Shown here piece by piece: positions 49,933-59,600 of a stretch of DNA of 64,000 bases. Position numbers and translations under genes: made by a program. This DNA comes from Arthrobacter sp. Soc17.1.1.1. GTDB taxonomy: Bacteria > Actinomycetota > Actinomycetes > Actinomycetales > Micrococcaceae. The stretch is taken from contig NZ_JBAJII010000001.1 in assembly GCF_036867195.1 (NCBI RefSeq), positions 372,001 to 436,000 on the forward strand. The letters run 5' to 3'. The notes beneath the pieces are model-generated. The model saw only the letters and a list, made by a program, of their open reading frames with translations, searched no databases and was not told where the DNA came from. The first letter of the stretch is position 1. Each line of letters begins with the position of its first letter.

Positions 49933-52047
49933 ATGTCGTCGACCACCACGCTCAACGAGCAAGCCACCGCCATCCTCCACACCCTCGTCGGATCACCCGA
50001 CGCGCACTTCCACGAGGGGCAGTTCGAGGCCATCGAGGCGCTCGTCGAGGGTGGACGACGGGCCCTCGTCGTGCAGCGCACGGGATGGGGGAAGTCGGCG
50101 GTGTACTTCGTGGCGAGCCTGCTCCTGCGCGCCCGCGGCGCCGGCCCCACGCTGATCGTCTCGCCGCTGCTCGCGCTCATGCGGGACCAGGTGGCCGCTG
50201 CAGCCCGGGCCGGGGTGCGTGCGGAGGCGATCAACTCGGCGAACCAGACCGAGTGGCAGGACATCGAGGCGAAGCTCCAGCGGGACGAGGTGGACGTCCT
50301 GCTCGTCTCGCCCGAGCGCCTCAACAACCCGTCCTTCCGCGAGCTGTACCTGCCGGAGCTCATGCGGCGCACGGGGCTGCTCGTGATCGACGAGGCGCAC
50401 TGCATCTCGGATTGGGGCCACGACTTCCGGCCCGACTACCGGCGCCTGCGGGAGCTGATCATGGGGCTGCCTCAGGGTGTCCCCGTGCTGGCCACCACGG
50501 CGACGGCGAACTCCCGTGTGGTGAAGGACGTGGAGGAGCAGCTCGGCGCGGGCGGCACGGACGTCTTCACGCTGCGCGGCGAGCTGGCGCGCAAGTCGCT
50601 GCGGCTCGGCGTGCTGCGCCTGCCGAGCCCCCGCTCCCGCCTCGCCTGGCTCCTCACCCACCTGTCCGACCTGCCGGGCAGCGGCATCATCTACGCCCTG
50701 ACGGTGTCGGCGGCCGAGGACACCGCCCGGCTGCTGCGCGAGAACGGGCACGCCGTCCGTGCCTATACGGGACGCACCGATCCCGCGGACCGCGAGGCGG
50801 CGGAGGCGGCCCTGAAGAACAACGAGGTCAAGGCTCTCGTGGCCACCAGCGCGCTCGGCATGGGCTTCGACAAGCCCGACCTCGGCTTCGTGGTGCACCT
50901 CGGGGCGCCGTCCTCGCCCGTCGCCTATTACCAGCAGGTGGGGCGTGCGGGCCGCGGGACGCCGAACGCGGACGTCCTGCTGCTGCCCGGCGCCGAGGAC
51001 CGCGACATCTGGGAGTACTTCGCCACCGCGTCGATGCCGTCCCAGGACGCCGCGCTGCGCGTGCTCGAGGCCCTGGAACCCGGCGTCGTCCTGTCCACGC
51101 CGGCGCTGGAGACACGGGTCAACCTGAAGCGCTCGCCCCTCGAGCTCCTCCTGAAGGTGCTCGACGTCGACGGCGCCGTCCGGAAGGTGACCGGCGGCTG
51201 GGAGAGCACCGGGACGCCGTGGACGTACGACGCCGAGCGGTACCGCCGCATCAGCGAGGCCCGCGTGGTGGAGCAGAAGTCCATGCTCGACTACGAGAAC
51301 ATCGCGGGCTGCCGCATGGAGTTCCTCTCCCGGTCCCTCGACGACCCGGCCGCCACCCCCTGCGGCCGCTGCGACAACTGCGCCGGCCCCTGGTACTCGG
51401 ACGAGGTGGCGCACGAGGCCTCCGATTCCGCGAGCCAGGCCCTCAGCAGGGTCGGCGTGGAGCTGGAACCGCGGGGCCAGTGGCCGTCCGGGATGGACAA
51501 GCTGGGCGTGCCCCTGAAGGGGAAGCTGAAGCCCGGCGAGGTCAGCCTGCCCGGACGTGCCCTGGCGCGCCTCACCGATCTCGGCTGGGGCAACAGGCTG
51601 CGTGAGCTCATGGCGGACGCCACGCCGGATGCACCGCTGGACCCCGCGGTGATCGAGGCCGTGGTGCGCGTGCTGGTGCAGTGGGGCTGGGACGAGCGGC
51701 CGGTCGCCGTCGTCAGCGTCCCCTCCCGACGGCGGCCGGAGCTCATCGGGTCGCTCGCGCAGGCGCTCGCCCAGGTGGGCCGCATCCCCTACCTCGGGCA
51801 GCTGGCCACCCCGCACGGTTTCCCGCAGGGCGAGCCCGGGGGCAACAGCGCCTTCCGCCTGGCGTCGGTGTGGGATCACTTCGCCGTCCCCGAGGGCGGC
51901 GCCGCCTGGTTCGCCGCGAATCCCGGGCCGGTGCTGCTCGTGGACGACTTCGCCGACAGCCGCTGGACGATCACCGAGGCGGGGCGGGCGCTGCGCACGG
52001 CGGGCGCCTCGGGTGTGCTGCCGTTCGCCCTGGCGCTCAAGGCCTGA
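49933..52047 (+). CDS. RecQ-family helicase fused to phosphoribosyltransferase-like domain
   Basis: 704 residues from ATG 49933; GATACT ends six bases before it. Walker A is the degenerate VVQRTGWGKSAVYF, DEAH box LLVIDEAHCISDWGHDFRPD (RecQ signature), then YYQQVGRAGRG. Zn site CRMEFLSRSL…CGRCDNC near 455-480. The last 120 residues carry a PRTase-type loop VLLVDDFADSRWTI. Family: 3'-5' DNA helicase in repair; the fused PRTase-like part, known in actinobacterial RecQ-like proteins, has no proven role. Confidence 0.93.
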   Translation: MSSTTTLNEQATAILHTLVGSPDAHFHEGQFEAIEALVEGGRRALVVQRTGWGKSAVYFVASLLLRARGAGPTLIVSPLLALMRDQVAAAARAGVRAEAINSANQTEWQDIEAKLQRDEVDVLLVSPERLNNPSFRELYLPELMRRTGLLVIDEAHCISDWGHDFRPDYRRLRELIMGLPQGVPVLATTATANSRVVKDVEEQLGAGGTDVFTLRGELARKSLRLGVLRLPSPRSRLAWLLTHLSDLPGSGIIYALTVSAAEDTARLLRENGHAVRAYTGRTDPADREAAEAALKNNEVKALVATSALGMGFDKPDLGFVVHLGAPSSPVAYYQQVGRAGRGTPNADVLLLPGAEDRDIWEYFATASMPSQDAALRVLEALEPGVVLSTPALETRVNLKRSPLELLLKVLDVDGAVRKVTGGWESTGTPWTYDAERYRRISEARVVEQKSMLDYENIAGCRMEFLSRSLDDPAATPCGRCDNCAGPWYSDEVAHEASDSASQALSRVGVELEPRGQWPSGMDKLGVPLKGKLKPGEVSLPGRALARLTDLGWGNRLRELMADATPDAPLDPAVIEAVVRVLVQWGWDERPVAVVSVPSRRRPELIGSLAQALAQVGRIPYLGQLATPHGFPQGEPGGNSAFRLASVWDHFAVPEGGAAWFAANPGPVLLVDDFADSRWTITEAGRALRTAGASGVLPFALALKA

Positions 52048-52102
52048 CGGCCGGGCCGGCGCTTGGGGGAGGTCGGCGGGGGTTTCGGGAAGGCCAACGA
52101 GA

Positions 52103-52126
52103 AGAGGCCCCATTTCTGGGGCCTCT
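52103..52126. terminator. hairpin between recQ-like gene and tRNA-Ser
   Basis: agaggcccca (52103-52112) pairs with tggggcctct (52117-52126), loop tttc. It ends transcription of the helicase gene (plus) and of the tRNA (minus). Confidence 0.75.
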
Positions 52127-52131
52127 CGACG

Positions 52132-52219
52132 CGGAGACGGGGGGATTTGAACCCCCGGTAGGCTTTAGGCCCACACTTCATTAGCAGTGAAGCCCATTCG
52201 GCCGCTCTGGCACGTCTCC
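52132..52219 (-). tRNA. tRNA-Ser(GCT)
   Basis: 88 bases, CCA not encoded. Acceptor GGAGACG/CGTCTCC, discriminator G, anticodon stem CTTCA/TGAAG with loop CTGCTAA (anticodon GCT), long variable arm, T-arm GGGGG-TTCAAAT-CCCCC. Reads AGC/AGU. Confidence 0.95.
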
Positions 52220-52321
52220 ATCGGCTATCTCTAGCCTCCCAAGGTTACCCAGAAGGGGACGGCAAGAGCAAAACCGCCCCGCCCCACCGCCTCGACGTAC
52301 AGTCCCCGTGCGCCGCGAGCG

Positions 52322-54409
52322 TCAGAGCGAGCCGGTGAGCGCCCTCCAGAGGAACTCGAAGCTCATGGCGTGCATCCTCGCGGCCTGCCGGTTGTCGGCC
52401 GCGCCGGCGTGGCCGCCCTCGAGCGCCTCGTGGAACCAGACGTCCGGGATGCCGAGGCCCTTCATCTTCGCGGCCATCTTGCGGGCCTGCACAGGGCCCA
52501 CGCGGTCGTCGCTGGTCGCCGTCCAGATGAGCGTCTTCGGGTAGGTGACGTCGTCGCGCAGGAGGTGGTACGGCGAGAAGGTCTGCACGTACTCCCACTC
52601 CTCGGGCTTGTCGGGGTCGCCGTACTCGGCGATCCAGGAGTAGCCGGCGGACAGCTTCGTGTAGCGGCGCATGTCGAGCAGGGGCACGCCGCAGGAGATG
52701 GCCCCGAACAGGTCCGGGTAGGTGGTGAGCATGTTGCCCACGAGCAGGCCGCCGTTGCTGCGGCCCGTGCAGCCGAGCAGGGCAGGCTGCGTCACACCGC
52801 GCCGCACCAGGTCCTGGGCGATGGCCGCGAAGTCCTCGTACGCGCGGTGCCGGTCCGCGTGCAGGGCGGCCCGGTGCCACTGCGGTCCGTACTCGCCTCC
52901 TCCGCGGATGTTCGCCAGCACGTACACGCCGTGCCGGCCGTCCTCCGTGGCGCGCTCGAGCCAGCCACGCCCGATCACGCCGCTGTAGGCAGGCGTCATC
53001 GAGTGCTCGAAGCCGCCGTAACCGGACAGCAGTGTGGGGTTGCCGCCGTCGAGCACCAGGCCCTCCTGCGCCACCTGGAAGTAGGGCACCCGCGTCCCGT
53101 CGCTCGAGACGGCGAAGTGCTGCTCGACGGTGAAGCGGGTCTCGTCGAAGTAGGACGGGGAGGACTTGACGGCCGCGTGCTCCCCGCCGATGGTCCCCCG
53201 GTAGAGCGTGGACGGCGTGAGGAACCCGGTGGCGACGAGCCAGTAGTCGTTGCCGGTCCCCTCGTCCTCGTCGTCGACGGCGTAGGCGTCCACGGAGTGC
53301 AGCGGCGGGCACGCGTCGAGGAGGTCCGCGGACCAGCCGTTCGCCGGGTCGAGGATGCGGATCTCGGAGGACACGTCGCGCAGCAGGTTCAGGAGGAGAT
53401 GGTCGCGGGTCCAGCTCCAGGACTGGAGGGACGTGGCCGGGTCGGGGGCGAAGACGGTCGCGAACGTGCGCCCGCCGGCGAGGAAGTCGTCCAGCGCGAT
53501 GACGAGGAGGGACCCAGCGGCGTGCGTGCCGGCGCCGACGGCCCAGTCCGTGCGCGGACGGATGATCAGCCATTCACGGTGCAGGGAGATGCTCGCGTCC
53601 TCGGGCACCTCGAGGAGGCGCCAGTCGCCGTCCTGCCGCAGGTAGGTACGGCGCGTGTAGAAGTCGATGGTGTCGACGGCGATGTCGCGCTCGAACCCGG
53701 GGGTGGGATCGTGCACCACGAGGGCCATCATGTGGTCCTCGTCCACCTCGAAGTACGGGTCCGCCGAGGCCAGGTCGCTGCCGCGCCGCAGCGTCCGGAC
53801 GGTCCGGGGGTAGGAGCTCGACGTCATCGAGCCCGGCCCGAAGTCGGTGCCGACGTGCAGGGTGTCCGGCCCGGCCCAGCCGATGCGGCTCTTCGCGGTC
53901 GGGATGTCGAAGCCGCCGGCCGCGAAGTCGAGGGTGGCGAGGCTGAACTCCCGGTAGCGCGCGGCGTCGCCGCCGTCGGGGGAGAGGACCACGAGCACCC
54001 GCTCGTGCGGGGAGCCGTCGGCGGGGCGGAGGAAGAGCGCGCCTCCCCAGACCCACTCGGTCCCCTCGGCCGCGCTCAGCGCATCGACGTCCAGCAGGGT
54101 CTCCCAGTCCGGGGTGTCCGAGACGTAGCTGTCCCAGGTGGTCCGCCGCCAGATGCCCTGCCGGTGCCCGGCGTCGCGCCAGAAGTTGTAGTAGTGGCTC
54201 CCGTGCTTGCCGACCATGGGGATGCGGTCGGTGGAATCGAGCACCTCGAGGATGCCGCGTTCCCGGGTGCCGAAGGCCGGAGTCAGGAGCGCGTCCTCGG
54301 TCAGGGCATTCTCGGCGCGGACCCACGCGAGGCCGTCCTCGTCGTAGATGTCCTCGAGCCAGAGGAAGGGGTCGTCCGTGGGCGCGGTGGTCTCCGTCGA
54401 GTGCGTCAT
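52322..54409 (-). CDS. S9 family prolyl oligopeptidase
   Basis: 695 residues, normal for the family. N-terminal beta-propeller with DDPFLWLEDIYDEDGLAWVR at the start, C-terminal hydrolase domain with nucleophile GCTGRSNGGLLVGN, Asp in ATSDDRVGP and His in EGGHAGAAD. Cytoplasmic (no signal). Cuts short peptides, usually after Pro. Divergent from the next gene over 87 bases. Confidence 0.94.
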   Translation of the reverse strand: MTHSTETTAPTDDPFLWLEDIYDEDGLAWVRAENALTEDALLTPAFGTRERGILEVLDSTDRIPMVGKHGSHYYNFWRDAGHRQGIWRRTTWDSYVSDTPDWETLLDVDALSAAEGTEWVWGGALFLRPADGSPHERVLVVLSPDGGDAARYREFSLATLDFAAGGFDIPTAKSRIGWAGPDTLHVGTDFGPGSMTSSSYPRTVRTLRRGSDLASADPYFEVDEDHMMALVVHDPTPGFERDIAVDTIDFYTRRTYLRQDGDWRLLEVPEDASISLHREWLIIRPRTDWAVGAGTHAAGSLLVIALDDFLAGGRTFATVFAPDPATSLQSWSWTRDHLLLNLLRDVSSEIRILDPANGWSADLLDACPPLHSVDAYAVDDEDEGTGNDYWLVATGFLTPSTLYRGTIGGEHAAVKSSPSYFDETRFTVEQHFAVSSDGTRVPYFQVAQEGLVLDGGNPTLLSGYGGFEHSMTPAYSGVIGRGWLERATEDGRHGVYVLANIRGGGEYGPQWHRAALHADRHRAYEDFAAIAQDLVRRGVTQPALLGCTGRSNGGLLVGNMLTTYPDLFGAISCGVPLLDMRRYTKLSAGYSWIAEYGDPDKPEEWEYVQTFSPYHLLRDDVTYPKTLIWTATSDDRVGPVQARKMAAKMKGLGIPDVWFHEALEGGHAGAADNRQAARMHAMSFEFLWRALTGSL

Positions 54410-54496
54410 CCATTCATCCTATGCAGCGCTCCTGCAGCGGGCCCTGCGACGGGACCGGCAGCCGGGCGTGGCGGCGGTGTTGGATACGCTGGGGGA

Positions 54497-56524
54497 GTGG
54501 AGAACCAGGAGGCAAGGCGCGTGGCCGTCATCGGAGGCGGACCCCGCGGCACCTCCGTGGTGGAGCGGCTGATCGCCCGTCATCGTGCCCTGGGGGCAGG
54601 TGCCCCCGACCTCGCCCTGCACGTGATCGAACCCTACGAGCCCGGCCCGGGACATGTCTGGCGGACGGACCAGTCGAGGCTGTTCCTGATGAACACGCCC
54701 TGCCTGTACCCGACGGTCGTCCCCGCCGGCCCGGCCGCAGCCGATGTCGCGGCCTCCCCCGGCGGCGTCTCCTTCGACGCCTGGCGGATGCGCGTGCAGG
54801 CCGGCCGGATCACCGGGCTGGGCGACGACGACCTCGCCGAATGCGCGCGCCTGACCTCGCGGGACTTCCCGAGCCGTGCGCTCTACGGCCGGTACCTGGC
54901 GTGGACGTTCGCGGAGGTCGTGCGGGGGGCCGCGCCCGGCGTCACCGTCGTGCACCACCGCAAGGAAGCCGTCGGGCTCCAGCGCTTCGACGCCGTCGGG
55001 CTCGAGGGCCTCGACGACTCCGGGGAGGACCGGGGTCTCGGCGACGCCGCGGACGACCACGCCCCGCTCGGCGAAGCCGGTCCCGCCGACCCGTGGCGGA
55101 TCCTCCTCGACGACGGCTCACGGCTGCACGTCGACGACGTGGTCCTCGCGCTGGGGCATCTCGCGGCGACCCTCACCCCGGAGCAGGCGAGGCTGCAGGA
55201 CGTCGCAGCCCGCTACGGGCTGCAGTACTGGCCGCCCGCCGTCCCCGCCGACGTGGCCTGGAACCGCCTCCCCGCGCAGAAGACGGTCCTGGTCCGCGGC
55301 CTCGGCCTCAACTTCTTCGACGCCATGATCCAGCTGACGGAGGGCCGCGGCGGGAGGTTCTCGCCCGCCGACGGTGGCCGGCTCGAGTACGCGCCCTCCG
55401 GGCGGGAGCCCCGGATCGTCGCGGCCTCCCGGCGGGGGGTGCCGTACCGGGCGAAGGCGTCCCTCGACTCCTACATCCCGCGCAGCGTCAGCCTGCGCTT
55501 CTGCACACCGGCCCGGGTCCTTGCCTTCCGGCGCTCCGGCGTCCAGCCGGGGTTCGACCACGACCTGTGGCCGCTGCTGCACCGCGACGTCCTCTGGGCG
55601 TACTACACGACGCTCTGCCGCACCACCGATCGGGTCCTCGCGGCGTCGCCCGAGGTGTTCCTCGCGGAGCTCGACGCCGCGCTCGGGACGGACGGCCCCG
55701 CCTGGGAGGCCGCTGCGGGCGACGCCGTCGCCCGCGCCGTGCCCACGGACCTCCGGCTCGACGTCGAGGCCCTCGCGCAGCCGTTCGCGCGGCGCCGCTT
55801 CGCCGACGGCGAGGAGTACGCGGCGGCCGTCCTCGCCTACCTCGACGCCGATGCCGCGGGATCGGCCGAGGGCGAGGACGACCCCCTGAAGATGGCGATC
55901 GGTGCCATGAATGCCGGGAGGTCGGTGATCAAGCAGGCGGTGGCCGACGGCGGGATCTCGGACTCGTCGTGGAACGCCGAGCTGCGCGGCTGGTTCGAGC
56001 CGCTCGTCGAGGGCCTCGCCAGCGGACCGCCGCCGGCGCGGATCGCGCAGCTCGCCGCGCTCGTGCGCGCCGGGGTGGTCCGCTTCGTGGGACCGAATCC
56101 GAGCTTCGGCTTCGACCCGGACGAGGGACTGTTCCGGGCGACCTCCCCCTGGGTCCGGGGCGATTCCTTCACGGCGCGCTACCTGGTGGAGGCGATGATG
56201 CCCGCGAACCGGGTGAGCACGAGCCTGTCCCCGCTCATGCGCACCCTGCTGGAGGACGGCACGGTCAGGCCGCGGACCCTCATGGGGGAGGACGGCGTGC
56301 CGGTCACCTCCGCCGGGCTGGACGTCACCCTGCCGCCCTACCGAGCCGTCGACGCCACCGGCAGGGCCCAGGACGACCTCTTCGTGATCGGGCTCCAGCT
56401 CGCCTCGGTCCAGTGGGGGACGGCCATCGCGGCCGAGGCCGGGGCACCGCTGGAGGCGGGCGGCAGGACCCTGCTCGACGCCGACGCGATCGCAGCAGCC
56501 CTCCTGGAGCGGGCCGGCGCCTAG
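54497..56524 (+). CDS. FAD/NAD(P)-binding protein
   Basis: 675 residues from GTG 54497. VAVIGGGPRGTSVVERLIAR is an FAD-binding Rossmann loop; MNTPCLYPTVVP, SRALYGRYLAWTF, VLALGHLAATLTPEQ and VRGLGLNFFDAMIQL follow the pattern of large FAD-NAD(P)-binding proteins (NAD_binding_9 type) found in actinobacteria. Reaction unknown, possibly N-hydroxylase or reductase chemistry. An insert at about 165-200 is acidic and low complexity. TACGCT (54485-54490) ends six bases before the GTG: leaderless. Confidence 0.83.
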   Translation: MENQEARRVAVIGGGPRGTSVVERLIARHRALGAGAPDLALHVIEPYEPGPGHVWRTDQSRLFLMNTPCLYPTVVPAGPAAADVAASPGGVSFDAWRMRVQAGRITGLGDDDLAECARLTSRDFPSRALYGRYLAWTFAEVVRGAAPGVTVVHHRKEAVGLQRFDAVGLEGLDDSGEDRGLGDAADDHAPLGEAGPADPWRILLDDGSRLHVDDVVLALGHLAATLTPEQARLQDVAARYGLQYWPPAVPADVAWNRLPAQKTVLVRGLGLNFFDAMIQLTEGRGGRFSPADGGRLEYAPSGREPRIVAASRRGVPYRAKASLDSYIPRSVSLRFCTPARVLAFRRSGVQPGFDHDLWPLLHRDVLWAYYTTLCRTTDRVLAASPEVFLAELDAALGTDGPAWEAAAGDAVARAVPTDLRLDVEALAQPFARRRFADGEEYAAAVLAYLDADAAGSAEGEDDPLKMAIGAMNAGRSVIKQAVADGGISDSSWNAELRGWFEPLVEGLASGPPPARIAQLAALVRAGVVRFVGPNPSFGFDPDEGLFRATSPWVRGDSFTARYLVEAMMPANRVSTSLSPLMRTLLEDGTVRPRTLMGEDGVPVTSAGLDVTLPPYRAVDATGRAQDDLFVIGLQLASVQWGTAIAAEAGAPLEAGGRTLLDADAIAAALLERAGA

Positions 56525-56586
56525 GCGTGCAGCCCCGGACCGGCATCACGACGTCGATGCGGGGGACGGGAGCGTGGAGGACGCGA

Positions 56587-56620
56587 GAAGGGGCTGGACC
56601 GTTGACGGTCCAGCCCCTTC
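56587..56620. terminator. 16-bp stem terminator
   Basis: gaaggggctggaccgt (56587-56602) pairs perfectly with 56605-56620, between the convergent FAD protein and SLH nuclease genes. Confidence 0.78.
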
Positions 56621-56666
56621 CGGCTATTGCTGGTGCGGTGCCCGCTGGCGGACCCCGCGGGTCACG

Positions 56667-59600
56667 CTAGGGCTTGCAGCCCCCGTTGGTGCCCTCGTAC
56701 GCGTCCAGCCGCTGGATGAAGGCGGCCATGGCGTCGCGGGCGACCGGCGTCACCGGACGGTAGGTTCCGTCAGGCCAGCCGGTGCTGATCCCGGACTCCT
56801 TCATCCAGGCGATCTCCCGTGCGAACTGCAGGTTCACGGGGACGTCGGGGAAGGAAGCCGACGCGGGGTTCGTGAACTCCGCTGCGTCGCCGATGTTGCA
56901 GTAGTCGCCGGCGAAGCGGTTCATGAAGGCAGCCATGGCATCGCGGTTCACGGGTTCGAGGGGACGGAACGTGCCGTCACCGTAGCCCGTGGAGATCCCG
57001 GTCTCGGCGAGCCAGGACATCTCCTTGTAGAACTGGATGGCAGGGGTGATGTCCTTGAACGGTGAGACCGCCGGTGCTGTGTACTCGGGCTCGCCGGCCA
57101 GGCGGTAGAGGAATGCCGCCATGGCGTCGCGGTTGATGGAACTCAGCGGCCGGTAGGTGCCGTCCTCATAGCCCTTCGCGAGCCCACGGCCCGCGAGCCA
57201 CGCGATGGCATCCTCGTGGAGGTTGCCCTCGATGTCCGAGAAGACGACGCCCGCTCCGACGCTGACCGGCAGGGTCACCGTCGTCGTGCTCGGTGCGGCC
57301 GTCAGGACGATCCGGCCCTGTCCGCTCGCGGTCGCCGGGATGGTGACGTTCACGGTGGCGCTGCCACCGGCCACCGGGACGGACCCGAGCTGTGTGACGG
57401 TGCCGTTCGCGGCCACGAAGCTCGCGGCCAGCGTGGTGTTCACCGGGCTGCCGAGCGAGGTGAGGTCCAGCTTCGACACCGTGAAGGTGACGGCGTCGCC
57501 GGCCTTCACCGTGGTCGGAGCGCCCTGCACCTGCACGCTGCGACGGTCGAACGACGGCGACAGCGGGCTGTTCGCCCTGATGTAGTCGATCCACGCGTCG
57601 CGGTCCACCAGGCCCGACTCGCGGGTGTCGGTGCCCTCACGGAAGGCCGTGAAGTTGTCACCGCCCTGGGCGAGGAAGCTGAAGGTGCCGATGCGGTACC
57701 CCTTCGCCGGGTCCAGCGGTGCACCGTCGATCGTGACCGAGGTGATCCTCGAACCCCGCGCGAGCGTGGGGTCGTAGGTGACGCTCACGTTGTCCGACAG
57801 GCCGAGGGCCAGGAACGCACGCGAACTGCCGTCGGGCTGCCACTGCTGCTCGAGCATCGCCTTGAACTGCGCACCGGTCAGGGTGGTGGTCCAGAGGTCG
57901 TTCACGAACGGCAGCACCGCGTTCGCCTCGGCGAACGTCACGACGCCGTCGGGTGCGTAGTAGAGCTCGTTGCGGAGTCCACCCGGGTTGACGACGCCGA
58001 TCTGTGCCCCGCCGCGTTCGGCGGAGGAGAGGCTGGCCTTCAGCGAATCGGCGACGAGGTTGCCGAGCGTCGACTCCGAACCGCGGTCATCACGTGCAGT
58101 GCCGATGAAGGCCGACGTGATGTCCTTGGTGACTGATCCGACGGGCTGGTTGCCGATGACCGCCGCCTGCGCGAGGGCCGCGTCGACGATGCTCTTGACC
58201 TCGGCGACCCGGGGGAAGCCGGCGACGAGAGCTGCGTCGGTGTCCGTGGTCCGTGCGACGTTGCGCGCCGTGTAGGACTGGACGTCCCCGGTGGCCCGGT
58301 CGACGGTCAGGCTGATCTGGCCGACGAACTCGCCGTAGGAACCGGTCTGCAGGATGGGCCGGGTCTTCCCCTCGACGCCCGGGACGGGGGCGTCCCACGC
58401 GTACTGCTTGTGGGTGTGACCGGTGAAGATCGCATCCACGAGGGGGGTGGTCCCGGTGACGATCCTCGCGAACGCACCGCCTGCTGCGATCTCCTGCTCG
58501 AGGGTCGCCTTCTCGACGACGCCGTCCCCGGCGCCCTCGTGGTACTCGGCGACGATGACGTCGGCGAGGTCCTGGTCCTCGATCTCCTGCGCCACGCGGT
58601 TGACGGCTTCGACGGGGTCGCCGAAGTCGACGGTCGCGATCCCACCGGGGCTGACGAGTGACTCGGTCTCCTCGGTGACGACGCCGATCACGGCGACGTC
58701 GACGCCGTCGACGGTGATGATGGTGTACTCGTCGAGCGCGGGCTCGGTGGTGCCCTTGGTGTAGACGTTCGCACCCAGGTACGGGAAGTCCGCGGTGTCC
58801 GAGACGCGCCCGGTCAGGTCCGCGAGGCCCTTGTCGAACTCGTGGTTGCCCACGGCCGAGGCCTGGAGGCCCAGGGCGTCCAGGACGTCGAGGGTGGGCT
58901 TGTCCTCCTGCAGGGAGGAGGCGAACAGCGACGCACCGATGTTGTCACCGGCGGACAGGAACGCCGTCCTGTCCTCACCGGACTCGGCGCGCAGCTTCTC
59001 GACGGTCCCGGCGAAGCGCACCGTATTGGCGTCGATCCGGCCGTGGAAGTCGTTGATGTTCAGCAGGTTGAGCTCCGCGGTGGTGGCCGCGGGCGCGAGG
59101 TCGAGGCCCACGATCACGGGGTCGTGGTCGCTGGCGCGGTACTGGTCCGCCACGTAGTAGTCCGTGACGTTGTTGTTGAACCGGCTGTACTCGAGGGCTA
59201 CCGACTCGACGGAGTTGATGTTCCACGTGTCCACGCCCGTCACTGCGGCATCCGCAGCCTTCGAGGCCAGGATGTGGTCGAGCGAGCCGCTCAGGCCCGA
59301 GAAGACGTACGAGAAGTCGCCCTCCTTCTCGCCCTGGTTGACGTACCCGGCCTCGTAGAGGACCTGCATGGGGTCCTCCTGCGTGTACGAGTTGAAGTCG
59401 CCGGTCAGGAAGACCTTGTCCGTCTTCGCCGTGGCCTTCATGGTGTCCGCGAAGGCCACGAGGGCCCTGGCCTGCGTGACGCGCGCGGCGTTCCAGGCGC
59501 CCTGGCCGTCGCCCGTGTCGGCGTCACCGCCGGAGCTGGGGCCGGAGCCCTTGGACTTGAAGTGGTTGACGATCGCGAGGAAGGTCTCCGCCTCGGTGCC

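Noticed and set aside
52370..54496. Upstream extension of the FAD protein frame through the peptidase gene
   Set aside because: The extension is antisense to prolyl oligopeptidase; the Rossmann loop starts just after GTG 54497, which has a leaderless promoter.
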